11,461 nucleotides of DNA, taken from the NCBI GenBank assembly GCA_001802655.1, contig MGZO01000044.1, positions 1 to 11,461 on the forward strand, in the 5' to 3' direction. The position numbers and the translations under genes are program-made. The stretch comes from Hydrogenophilales bacterium RIFOXYD1_FULL_62_11. Lineage in GTDB: Bacteria; Pseudomonadota; Gammaproteobacteria; Burkholderiales; Thiobacillaceae. A model generated the notes under the pieces. That model was given only the letters and a program-made list of their open reading frames with translations, made no database searches and was not told where the DNA came from. This document shows, piece after piece, positions 1 through 7,154 of this stretch; position 1 is the stretch's first letter, and every line of letters starts with the position of its first letter.

Positions 1-571
1 GGCTGATCCAGGGCCAGATGGTACAAGCGGTGGGCAGCTTTTCCAGCAACCTATCGTAGGTACTGTCACGAAGCAGGTAGGCATGAGTCGTGCTGCATCC
101 GGTAACGGCACACAGGCTGTGCCCCGCAGGCAGGTCGGCGAGCGTGTGATAGGGCGACACCGGGTCGGTAAACCCCAGGTAGCACACGTCCCAGTCGCTG
201 GCTTGCAAGGCTGCGGGCAAGGCTGCCAGCACGTCGGCCAGCGCCACTTCAAGTTCGATGTCATCTTCCAGGATCAGCACCGTGCGCCAGCCCTGTTGCC
301 GCGCATGCTCAATCGCGGCGCGGTGCGACAGCGTGCAACCGGCGCGCCCGGCCCAGGTCTTGTCGCGCTTGCGGCCACGAAACCAGGGCGGAACACCGAA
401 CCCCGGCAATTCCGCCCCCAGGGTGGCAGACAGCCGGTGCAACTTGTGCACCGGGATGAAACCTGCCGTGCGGTTCTGGACGTCCTGCCAGCGGTCGGGG
501 CGGTTGTCGAGATTGACCACCAGCACGCCGTCGATCATGTCCCAGAGGGCATCCCGTTGCGGTTGCGACAT
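1..571 (-). CDS. Glycosyltransferase family 25, C-terminus cut by window edge
   Basis: The reading frame is open from ATG at 571 to the left edge, giving 190 visible residues. GT25 enzymes transfer galactose or related sugars onto lipooligosaccharide or LPS on the cytoplasmic side of the inner membrane. The family hallmarks are visible: an N-terminal strand with VLVVNLDNRPDR (residues 16-27), the GCTLSHRAAIEHA segment (78-90) and the acidic LILEDDIEL motif (99-107) with E102-D103-D104, the likely metal/nucleotide-sugar site. The start is supported by its overlap with the preceding gene: that gene's TAA shares its last base with this ATG (TAATG), so translation is probably coupled. Sugar specificity cannot be read from sequence. 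The family call is firm; the C-terminal part is outside the window. Confidence 0.88.
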   Translation of the reverse strand, partial: MSQPQRDALWDMIDGVLVVNLDNRPDRWQDVQNRTAGFIPVHKLHRLSATLGAELPGFGVPPWFRGRKRDKTWAGRAGCTLSHRAAIEHARQQGWRTVLILEDDIELEVALADVLAALPAALQASDWDVCYLGFTDPVSPYHTLADLPAGHSLCAVTGCSTTHAYLLRDSTYDRLLEKLPTACTIWPWIS

Positions 572-1323
572 TACAGCTTCCAGTAGTCGGCGATCCACGG
601 CGCAGGGAGCGTGCGGTGGTGGAGCTTGCGGCCTCGGTATCCGTGTATCGCCTCGTCCGGATCGGGACGTCCATGAAATACCAGAATCCGGCAACCCTCA
701 GGCAGTTGCGGCATGCGCAACAGGTTGAGCGGAAACGCCGGGCGGCAATTCCATTTGTAACTCTTGACCCATTCATCCGGCCACCACTGCGGGCTGCCCA
801 GGGCATAGGTCAGAAAAGCCTGTTCGGTGTTGAAAACCTTGCGGTCTTCGGCGCGGTGCATTTCGCGCAAAAAAGTTTCGTAAGCGTAATTCGACTGGCC
901 GGCCTCGAAACGGAATACGGAAGAGTTCCCCACTGCCGGACGGCGTCCCAATACCGCTTTCCGCCAGTTCACCCAATTGTGAATGATGCAGAACTCGCCC
1001 GGCTTGTAGTCGAAGAAACCATCCATCGGCCCGGTGATGGCGACGTCCAGATCAAGGAACAGCGTGGGACCCTGCAAGCCACCGAAACCGTCTTGCAGAA
1101 TCGTCAGCTTGACCAGAATATCCGGCCAGCCCCGCTTGACACCGGGATTGGCGGGAAAAGGGATGATTTCCACGCCCGCGTCCACACCGCTCGCATCATC
1201 CGTACAGCAGAAAAAACGGAACGGCCGGTTCAGGTTGCGCCCGACGGCGCGATAAAGCCGGTTGACGTAATGCGCCCCGTAGCGGGTGCCCCATTTAAGG
1301 CAAATGATGTTGACGTGTGGCAT
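571..1323 (-). CDS. Putative GT-A-type glycosyltransferase
   Basis: This gene encodes a 250-residue soluble protein with no signal peptide or membrane segment. It opens with a beta strand and basic region (HVNIICLKWGTRYGAHYVNRLY, split here as residues 3-12 and 13-24). It carries a DxD-type motif at D91-L-D93 in the string TLFLDLDV (87-94), the usual metal and sugar-nucleotide site of GT-A enzymes. Near the C-terminus, LVFHGRPDP (214-222) resembles the closing His-Gly motif of GT8-like enzymes. It lies between two GT25 genes and overlaps the downstream one, so a role in the same surface glycan is likely. The ATG at 1323 has only a weak upstream purine stretch, but no better start is visible. 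The donor sugar and exact family are not determined; a GT8-like or unclassified GT-A enzyme is the best reading. Confidence 0.75.
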   Translation of the reverse strand: MPHVNIICLKWGTRYGAHYVNRLYRAVGRNLNRPFRFFCCTDDASGVDAGVEIIPFPANPGVKRGWPDILVKLTILQDGFGGLQGPTLFLDLDVAITGPMDGFFDYKPGEFCIIHNWVNWRKAVLGRRPAVGNSSVFRFEAGQSNYAYETFLREMHRAEDRKVFNTEQAFLTYALGSPQWWPDEWVKSYKWNCRPAFPLNLLRMPQLPEGCRILVFHGRPDPDEAIHGYRGRKLHHRTLPAPWIADYWKL

Positions 1324-1391
1324 GAGTCGAGGCGGGGTCTTTCCGGAAGATCAAAAGGGCAGGCAAAGTGAGGTCACCCGGCAGGGGACAA

Positions 1392-1407
1392 GACCCTCAT
1401 GAGGATC
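1392..1407. repeat. Near-perfect 16-base palindrome between two glycosyltransferase genes
   Basis: The core CCTCATGAGG (1395-1404) is a perfect 10-base palindrome. Two further pairs match outward (G1392/C1407 and A1393/T1406), with one mismatch at 1394/1405. It lies in the 109-base gap between the 3' end of the GT25 gene and the start of the next glycosyltransferase. A protein binding site or chance are both possible. There is no loop and no T-run, so it does not look like a terminator. Confidence 0.3.
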
Positions 1408-1432
1408 ATTCAGTCGCAGCGCATCGACCGAC

Positions 1433-2260
1433 TCAGGACTTTCCGATCCGCCTGGAAAGCCTGCGGTCTGAGCGCAACGAGCCAAACCACACGTATTTTA
1501 TCAACACATTGCTATAAGTCTTCCAGCCGCCACGCGTCAGGGGATAGATCAGTTTTCTCCAGCCTGAAAGCTGGACGGACTTGTCCCACCGCAAATTCGA
1601 GTCCTGCTCGTCGATGCAGGAAGGCACCTGATCGTTTGGCAGGACCGGCGAAGGGATAACCGAAACCGTGTTGAGTTTCGTAAGCCACGAAACGCCGTGC
1701 AGCGTATCGATCGGCAGCCAGTTTTTTTCCATCATGGAAAGCAATCGCCGGGCGGCCTGATTGCTGATGACATAACCATACGCCCCACCAGGTGTGCCAT
1801 GCGGTCTGGCGAGATGGCTTTGCGTTCCTGGTAGACGCGCTATTTTGCGTGAAGCCCGGTAGTTTTTCTCGCGTCCAAGAAACCTGACGAGATCCCAGTT
1901 TTCCGGCATGCGCGTGAGCGCGTTGACCACATCCGGCAGTTCGTCGCACAGAATTGCATCGTCTTCCAGGATAAGCGCCGCCTGGATGTTTCCCTTTACG
2001 ATTTGTTCGTAAATGGCTTTATGGGCCAGGACGCAGCCGAACTCACCGTTGCTGAGATCGCGTCCGAAAAACATTCTTCTTTTCCATTTTGAATAATTCT
2101 GATGGCTGAGAAGATCGACCTTCCGTCCGTCCACCCCCGGGTAAAACTCGAACGGCATGCCAAGTTCGCCCAGTCGAGCCGATATGAGGTTTCGACGTTC
2201 CCGCGAATGTTCGAGTGTGATGACAAAACAATGCCAAGGATGGTTTTTATCAGGATGCAT
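1433..2260 (-). CDS. Glycosyltransferase family 25 (LPS/LOS-type)
   Basis: This 275-residue cytoplasmic or membrane-associated enzyme belongs to the LOS galactosyltransferase-like GT25 family. The N-terminus gives HCFVITLEHSRERR (residues 10-23), the usual first strand plus Arg-rich loop. It continues with GEFGCVLAHKAIYEQI (72-87) and the acidic ALILEDDAIL motif (95-104) with E99-D100-D101. GGAYGYVISNQAARRLL (158-174) matches the later family block. Length is normal for GT25, and the basic C-terminus (RSDRRLSRRIGKS) may touch the inner membrane. It lies 44 bases after the ligase-like gene and 109 bases before the next glycosyltransferase, all on one strand. Its 5' half is strikingly AT-rich (about 35-38 % GC at 2041-2100 and 2221-2280 by hand count), unlike the rest of the window. 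No clear ribosome binding site precedes the ATG. Acceptor and sugar are unknown. Confidence 0.87.
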   Translation of the reverse strand: MHPDKNHPWHCFVITLEHSRERRNLISARLGELGMPFEFYPGVDGRKVDLLSHQNYSKWKRRMFFGRDLSNGEFGCVLAHKAIYEQIVKGNIQAALILEDDAILCDELPDVVNALTRMPENWDLVRFLGREKNYRASRKIARLPGTQSHLARPHGTPGGAYGYVISNQAARRLLSMMEKNWLPIDTLHGVSWLTKLNTVSVIPSPVLPNDQVPSCIDEQDSNLRWDKSVQLSGWRKLIYPLTRGGWKTYSNVLIKYVWFGSLRSDRRLSRRIGKS

Positions 2261-2304
2261 TGTCTGAAAGCGTTAAATATTGAAAGTCATAAATCATGGC
2301 CTGT

Positions 2305-3513
2305 TCATGCCTTTTTACCACCAAGAACGGCCCCATTTTGCGCGCCGCAACGTTCGTTAAGCGTGCAACACGCCAACGCTACGACAAGCACCCAGACCCC
2401 CCTGAAATGCGTCGAGTCCAGAATGGAGTACTCAAGCGTGCCAGCCACCAAGGCGGCAACAAACACGGCCAAAGCCAACTGCGCGGCGGGCTGACTTTGG
2501 CGATAAAGCCGGACGACCAGCAAGCCAGCCGAAAGCAGACCGCCCAGTAACGCCACCAGCCCACTGCTCACGACCAGATCCAGCCACATATTGTGAGGTG
2601 CGTTTGGCCCGACCCGATCGGGAAAATGCTCGTAGGCACCAATTCCCCAGCCAAGCCAGGGTGCCATGCGAATTTTCTCCAGCGAAAACGAGAAGGCAAC
2701 CATGCGTTCGCTGTCGCTAGCGCTGTACAGCGCAGGCAAGTACAGCGTGACATACAGGTAAACAACGGCCATCAACGCGCCGCACCCGAGGTAGAAAAAC
2801 AGGCGTTGACGGTTATTGGGCGGAAACAAAACCGCAAACCCTGCGATAGTGGTGAGAATTGCACCGCGAGATCCCGACACCCACACGCAGAACAGCGCTG
2901 CGATCAACACAACCCAAAGCACGGGACGCTGCGACGGGTTGCGCAGAAGGCCGGCGGCAAGAATGGCGGTAATGGCCATGAACATGCCGAAAGGATTGGG
3001 ATTGAACACCAGTCCGTTGATGCGTAACTCACGCCAGGTCGTCAGACTTGCGCTCGGCTCGGCAAACAAATCAACCAGACCGGCACCCACATGGACCGAT
3101 AACGCGCAGAGCAACGCGAATGTTGCGGAATACAGGGTCAGCAAGCCACGCTGCACCAGCACGATGATGCCCAGACCGATCCCGAGCATGCGCAAAACGA
3201 GTACCGGCAAGTCCTTCCATTCTGTTGCCGAGGCAACTCCCAGCGCATGCTGCAAGCCTGCCGTCACCAGGACGGGGATCAGCCAGAGTGCGGTGCATAA
3301 CAAGAAAGTCCGCATGGCTGGCGTGTGCCAATCGGAACGACGCGCCAATCCCACCGAGAAAACCAGTAGAAGGCCTGCGAAATGCAGGCTGGCCCATTTT
3401 GGCGGCAAACTGAGTGCAAAAACGAACACCAGAAAAAGTGCCGCCAATGACGCTTTCGGTGCATCTGCCACGATAAGCACGGGCGCTTTGAGCCTGGAGT
3501 CATGCACCTTCAA
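2305..3513 (-). CDS. O-antigen ligase/polymerase family membrane protein (Wzy_C type)
   Basis: This 402-residue inner-membrane protein has about 11-12 hydrophobic segments, spread from residue 22 to 384. It has the layout of the O-antigen ligase (WaaL)/Wzy family, which joins undecaprenyl-linked glycan to lipid A-core or polymerises it on the periplasmic face. NPNPFGMFMA (171-180) and VSGSRGAIL (212-220, with R216) are typical of the Wzy_C domain. The longest periplasmic loop, about 260-312, ends in NAPHNMWLD with H307, the position of the conserved functional His in this family. The start is TTG at 3513 preceded by AAGGA four bases upstream; the nearby ATG triplets are out of frame. It is the first gene of the glycan block, followed by the GT25 gene after 44 bases. 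Ligase versus polymerase (or a protein-glycan ligase) cannot be decided from sequence. Confidence 0.85.
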   Translation of the reverse strand: MKVHDSRLKAPVLIVADAPKASLAALFLVFVFALSLPPKWASLHFAGLLLVFSVGLARRSDWHTPAMRTFLLCTALWLIPVLVTAGLQHALGVASATEWKDLPVLVLRMLGIGLGIIVLVQRGLLTLYSATFALLCALSVHVGAGLVDLFAEPSASLTTWRELRINGLVFNPNPFGMFMAITAILAAGLLRNPSQRPVLWVVLIAALFCVWVSGSRGAILTTIAGFAVLFPPNNRQRLFFYLGCGALMAVVYLYVTLYLPALYSASDSERMVAFSFSLEKIRMAPWLGWGIGAYEHFPDRVGPNAPHNMWLDLVVSSGLVALLGGLLSAGLLVVRLYRQSQPAAQLALAVFVAALVAGTLEYSILDSTHFRGVWVLVVALACCTLNERCGAQNGAVLGGKKA

Positions 3514-3786
3514 TACATCCTTTTTTAGAAACCGGAGAGACAGCGGTTTTGATCGTCTACTTGTTAACCAGACGGTTGCATGGGCTATACGCCGGTGTTG
3601 AAAATCAGCGCCAAAAGCTGATTTGGGGTAATTTCGTCATGCCACGCGCCGGGTCGTTCAGGCGCAGCAGCAGGATTTTATCCAGTTAGAGTACCCGCAG
3701 CCAGAACAGGCGCTGCGCGCGAATCGGCTCCCACGATGCCAAGCCGCCATATCAATGCAGCAGCTTGGTTACGATCACGTGAGTCC
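3514..3786. other. Intergenic stretch without a convincing gene
   Basis: This gap lies between the 3' end of the GGDEF-EAL gene and the start of the ligase-like gene. It holds the ribosome binding site of the latter (AAGGA, 3518-3522), one 8-base hairpin (3602-3624) and no frame that resembles a known protein. The promoter of the glycan block should lie here, but I could not pick convincing -35/-10 boxes on the minus strand. Confidence 0.5.
3602..3624 (-). terminator. Possible weak terminator hairpin after the GGDEF-EAL gene
   Basis: AAATCAGC (3602-3609) and GCTGATTT (3617-3624) are perfect 8-base inverted arms around a 7-base loop. Read on the minus strand, downstream of the GGDEF-EAL stop at 3787, the stem ends in TTT and is followed by TC and then A-rich sequence, so only a short T-run is present. 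It could end the upstream transcript about 160 bases after the stop codon, or serve as an operator for the ligase gene. The repeat is certain; its role is not. Confidence 0.35.
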
Positions 3787-6183
3787 CTAATCCAATTGCA
3801 AGGGCTCGGGCCGATGCAGCAAATACCCCTGGACGAAATCCACACCCAGCTTTTTCAGGCAAGCCAGTTCCGGCTCGGTTTCGACCTGTTCGGCGATCGT
3901 TTGCTTACCGAGCTCATGCGCCAGCGTATGCATGGCTTTGACGATGGCCATGCTTTCGCGGTTGTGGTCGAGGCCGCGTACAAAGTCGCCATCCAGCTTG
4001 AGATAGGCCGCAGGCAGACGTTTGAGGTAGCCGAACGAGGACTGGCCCTTGCCAAAGTCGTCGAGCGCAAACTGGATGCCGCGTGATTGCAGTGTCAGCA
4101 TCAAACGCTCACACGCATCCAGGTTATCGATCGCGGCGGTTTCGGTGACTTCGAAACTGATCCGGGTGGGATCAAGCTGGTAGCGATCCAGTTCTTCCAG
4201 CACAAAATCAGCGGTGCCCTGGTCGCTGAGACTGCGCCCCGACAGGTTGAGCGCATAACAGGCGTCGTCTTCCGGATGGGTATCGAGATAAGCGAAAAGG
4301 TTGCGCACGACCCAGCGATCAAAACTCGGTGCCAGGCCATAGCGCTCGGCGGCAGGCAAAAACTCACCCGGCGAAATGATCGCGCCATCCTCGCCGCGCA
4401 GGCGCAGCAGGATTTCGTAATGCGCGTGTGCGATACCGGGTGCCAGTGCAACTTTTTGCTGGCGGTACAACACAAACCGGTGCGCCTCGAACGCTTTGGT
4501 AATCGCGCTCACCCACTGCATTTCGTCATTGATTTTCTGCAGAGCAGGGTGGGTTTTCTCGTACACCTGAATCATGCTGCCGCCGAGCGATTTGGCGTGA
4601 TAACACGCGGTATCGGCCTGCGCCAGAATTTCCCCGATGTCGGTCATGCCCTTGTGCAGTTCGGTCACGCCGATACTCACCCCGAGGCGGAATACCTTTT
4701 CATCCCACTCGAAACGAAAGCGGTCGATTTCGTCCCGCATGCCCTGAATGTATTCCAGCGCCACCGGCAGGGTGGTATCGACAAACAGCAGGCCGAATTC
4801 ATCGCCGCCCAGGCGGGCCAAAAAGTGATGCTCGCTTTCGGCACGGCGCGCCAGCAGCGCGGTCAGCCGCTGCAACAAGGCGTCGCCTGCGCGATGGCCA
4901 CAGGTATCGTTCACCAGCTTGAAGCGATCGAGGTCGATGTAGCAAAAAATATAGCGCTGCGCATTCTGTTGCACGTCCTGCAGCGCGATCGAGAGCCGGT
5001 TTTCCATCGCAAGACGGTTCCACAGGCCGGTGAGGTGATCGTGCTCGGCCTGCTGAGCCAAGCGCTGCATCAGGCTGCGCATTTCGCTTTGATCATGAAA
5101 CACCAGCACGCCGCCCAGCACCGTACCATCCCGCGCGCGGATAGGTGCAGCCGTGTCGCTGATCGCAAGCATCGCCCCACTCGGACGACGAATCACGGAA
5201 TGGCTGGCCAGCTCGACCACCATATTGCCGCGCAGTGCCAGCTCGAGGGGATTGGTTACCGGTGCGCCACTTTCCTCGTTGAACAACGGCAACACCTCGG
5301 GCACCGGCCTGCCGTGTGCGTTCGCGCTGGTAAAACCGGTCAGTTCCTCCGCTTTGGGGTTGATGAACTCGATCCGGCCTGTCGCATCGGTGACGATGAC
5401 GGCGTCGCCGATGGACTCGATCGTCACCCGCAACCGCTCTTTTTCCACCAGCAGATCGGTATGTTCGCTTTCCAGCGCGCGCACCAGCTGGTTCACGTGA
5501 TTGGCCATGTGATTGAACGCCAGTTTGGTTTCACGCACCTCCGGCGACGACCCATAAGCCAGGCTCACACGCGCGCCGAGGTCGCCGCTTTCGATCGCGC
5601 GCGCAGCCTGACGCAGCGCATGCAAGCCGCGCCGGTTGCGCCCCAGCAGCCAGTTCAGCAACGCCATGCTGATCGCAAGACCCATGAGCATCAGCCCGGT
5701 GAAGCGTAGCGCCAGCGCCCACAACCGGTTGATGCTCGGAGCCGGATCAAGCACGACCGACACCTTGCCGTAGATGGTTCCGCCCAGAACCAGATCGGAC
5801 GCGGCATGAGGCGCGGTGATATCCAGCAAACGGATAAACCAGCCAGGTGGGCGAAGCGCCTGGGCCGGGGTGCCGGCTTCAAACGCAAACGAAGCCGAAA
5901 CAAAACGCGCTTTCAGGATGTGGCTGTGTTTCACGCGTGCCGCGATCAGTTGTTCGATGGCGGGATAGTCGCGCAACAGCACCTGATCCTGGATCACCGC
6001 CATGATGGCGCCGCGTTCCCGTTCGGCTTCCAGATCAAGCGTCTGCTGCGCGCGCTCCCGCAGCGACACACCCAAACCAGCCAGCATGACCAGATACATC
6101 AGCAGAATCAACGCAAAAACAGCACCCAGAATATTGGCCGTGAGGCTGAAACGGGTGGCGCGCACTTTCTGCGGCTCACTCAT
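3787..6183 (-). CDS. Membrane HAMP-PAS-GGDEF-EAL protein (cyclic-di-GMP turnover)
   Basis: This 798-residue inner-membrane signalling protein has a transmembrane helix (about 16-39), a periplasmic domain of about 120 residues, a second helix (155-180), a HAMP linker (183-237), a PAS domain (about 252-368), GGDEF (about 380-543) and EAL (about 555-795). The cyclase site is intact: D417 in YIDLDRFK, N425, D434 and GGDEF at 459-463. The inhibitory RxxD site is replaced by SEHH (450-453), so product inhibition through that site is not expected. The phosphodiesterase site also looks complete: E590 (ExLxR), N646, E678, E681, D708-D709, K729, E765 and Q785. Loop 6 reads DDFGKGQSS instead of the common DDFGTGYSS. 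Its ATG overlaps the end of the upstream binding-protein gene by 8 bases (ATGAGTGA) without a good ribosome binding site, so it is probably translationally coupled. Either activity may dominate in vivo. Confidence 0.95.
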   Translation of the reverse strand: MSEPQKVRATRFSLTANILGAVFALILLMYLVMLAGLGVSLRERAQQTLDLEAERERGAIMAVIQDQVLLRDYPAIEQLIAARVKHSHILKARFVSASFAFEAGTPAQALRPPGWFIRLLDITAPHAASDLVLGGTIYGKVSVVLDPAPSINRLWALALRFTGLMLMGLAISMALLNWLLGRNRRGLHALRQAARAIESGDLGARVSLAYGSSPEVRETKLAFNHMANHVNQLVRALESEHTDLLVEKERLRVTIESIGDAVIVTDATGRIEFINPKAEELTGFTSANAHGRPVPEVLPLFNEESGAPVTNPLELALRGNMVVELASHSVIRRPSGAMLAISDTAAPIRARDGTVLGGVLVFHDQSEMRSLMQRLAQQAEHDHLTGLWNRLAMENRLSIALQDVQQNAQRYIFCYIDLDRFKLVNDTCGHRAGDALLQRLTALLARRAESEHHFLARLGGDEFGLLFVDTTLPVALEYIQGMRDEIDRFRFEWDEKVFRLGVSIGVTELHKGMTDIGEILAQADTACYHAKSLGGSMIQVYEKTHPALQKINDEMQWVSAITKAFEAHRFVLYRQQKVALAPGIAHAHYEILLRLRGEDGAIISPGEFLPAAERYGLAPSFDRWVVRNLFAYLDTHPEDDACYALNLSGRSLSDQGTADFVLEELDRYQLDPTRISFEVTETAAIDNLDACERLMLTLQSRGIQFALDDFGKGQSSFGYLKRLPAAYLKLDGDFVRGLDHNRESMAIVKAMHTLAHELGKQTIAEQVETEPELACLKKLGVDFVQGYLLHRPEPLQLD

Positions 6184-7015
6184 TCAGCGGCACCAGGGTG
6201 CGCTTGAGAAATGCGCGGTAATTCTTGTAATCCGCGTTGTCCGCCGGCGCAAAACCACGTGCCTCGGGCAAGCCGAGCGAGTGCGCCGCGACCTGCAACA
6301 CACGCAGGCCTTCCGGATCGTGTTCCATCCCGATAAAGGCTTTTCGCACCTTATCGCCGTCGACTGCGCTGACACGGGGTGAAGCCATGATCGCCAGATC
6401 AAAATAAGGTTCGGACTCGCTGAGGACGCGATAGCTCAAGCCACGCCGCTGGGCGAAATCGCTCATCACCTGATGGTTCACGCCGGCGGCAGCCACTTCT
6501 TCTGCCATCAACTGGCCCATTGCCGCTTCCTGGTTGCCGGCAAACACCGGCACTACCCGAACACCGGCACGCAACAAGGCATCCATCGGCACGTAATAGC
6601 CGGTAAAGCCATAGGGATTGGCAAATGCCACCGGCTTTCCTGCCAGATCCTGCAGGGTTTTGACCGGCGAGTGGCTCAGCACCACCACCTGGCCGCGAAT
6701 GCCGCTCGAGTTCTGGCGCGCCAGCACGCGCCAGCCCAGCTGGTCGCGCTTGGGGGTAAACAGATGGTTGGTGTAGGCAAAATCCAGCCTGCCAGCCGCC
6801 ACGCGGTCGGTGGTTTCATTGGCGGTGCGGCCTATGTGCAATTCCAGCGGCACCCCGGAGCGCGCCGTCACATATTTGAGGATGGGATTCCAGTAAGCCG
6901 CCGTGGCTTGCAAGCTGCGATGGTTCAATACACCAAACGCATAAGGGGTGGCGGGAGGCGCGGCCTGAACCGTCATGCCCAGCATCCAGGCCAGACACAG
7001 CCATATTAGTTTCAT
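6176..7015 (-). CDS. Secreted PhnD-type substrate-binding protein, probable sensor subunit
   Basis: This 279-residue periplasmic protein has a signal peptide (1-18, cleavage near VQA|AP) and belongs to the phosphate/phosphite/phosphonate-binding (PhnD-like, type 2 periplasmic binding) family. Typical pieces are YAFGVLNHRS (25-34), the VAAGRLDFAYTNHLF segment (72-86), LAGKPVAFANPYGFTGYYVP (124-143) and AMGQLMAEEVAAAGVN (165-180). GGAG-type Shine-Dalgarno spacing supports the start (GGAG, five bases before ATG). No permease or ATPase gene lies on either side. Instead the gene overlaps the GGDEF-EAL gene, so the protein more likely presents a ligand to that receptor's periplasmic domain than feeds a transporter. 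The ligand is unknown; many PhnD-like proteins do not bind phosphonates, so the family name should not be read as substrate. Confidence 0.88.
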   Translation of the reverse strand: MKLIWLCLAWMLGMTVQAAPPATPYAFGVLNHRSLQATAAYWNPILKYVTARSGVPLELHIGRTANETTDRVAAGRLDFAYTNHLFTPKRDQLGWRVLARQNSSGIRGQVVVLSHSPVKTLQDLAGKPVAFANPYGFTGYYVPMDALLRAGVRVVPVFAGNQEAAMGQLMAEEVAAAGVNHQVMSDFAQRRGLSYRVLSESEPYFDLAIMASPRVSAVDGDKVRKAFIGMEHDPEGLRVLQVAAHSLGLPEARGFAPADNADYKNYRAFLKRTLVPLNE

Positions 7016-7154
7016 AACGTCTCCGCAAACGTGGGGTGGGCTTTGGGGCCCGCTTTTCGCAGCGAGTTTACTTGAGCTTCAGGCATTTTCTAAACCCACG
7101 TAAACTGCGCGGGATACGCTCCTCCCCGTTCAACCGTCCATTCTGCAAAGCCTC
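7016..7154. promoter_or_regulatory. Divergent intergenic region with inverted repeats
   Basis: These 139 bases separate the sensor operon (minus) from the corA-like gene (plus) and must carry both promoters. AGTTTAC (7065-7071) and GTAAACT (7100-7106) form a perfect 7-base inverted pair 28 bases apart. ACGTGGG (7029-7035) and CCCACGT (7095-7101) form another, overlapping it. Either could be an operator or part of a leader structure. I saw no strong sigma-70 boxes and no recognisable magnesium riboswitch. Confidence 0.4.
7021..7024 (-). promoter_or_regulatory. Ribosome binding site of the substrate-binding protein gene
   Basis: GGAG on the minus strand lies five bases before the ATG at 7015. 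It is the clearest Shine-Dalgarno of the operon and the only one, since the second gene starts inside the first. Confidence 0.6.

Noticed and set aside
571..573. The stop/start overlap as a possible programmed frameshift joining the two glycosyltransferases
   Set aside because: Both proteins have complete, separate family features and there is no slippery run at the junction; simple stop/start coupling explains it.
3659..3679. Similarity of this stretch to 4399-4415 (part encoding the ExLxR motif of the EAL domain), as if an EAL remnant lay in the gap
   Set aside because: The match is about 17 bases with a 3-base insertion and runs through simple CAG repeats; the flanks do not align and the frame is broken by a stop close by.
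3658..3750. 30-residue Cys-rich minus-strand frame (CSGCGYSNWIKSCCCA tail)
   Set aside because: There is no Shine-Dalgarno, no known counterpart, and the length is easily reached by chance.
4087..5709. 540-codon open frame on the plus strand, opposite the GGDEF-EAL gene
   Set aside because: It is fully antisense to a gene with clear catalytic motifs, its translation is unlike any family (rich in Q, H, R), and such frames are common opposite GC-rich genes.
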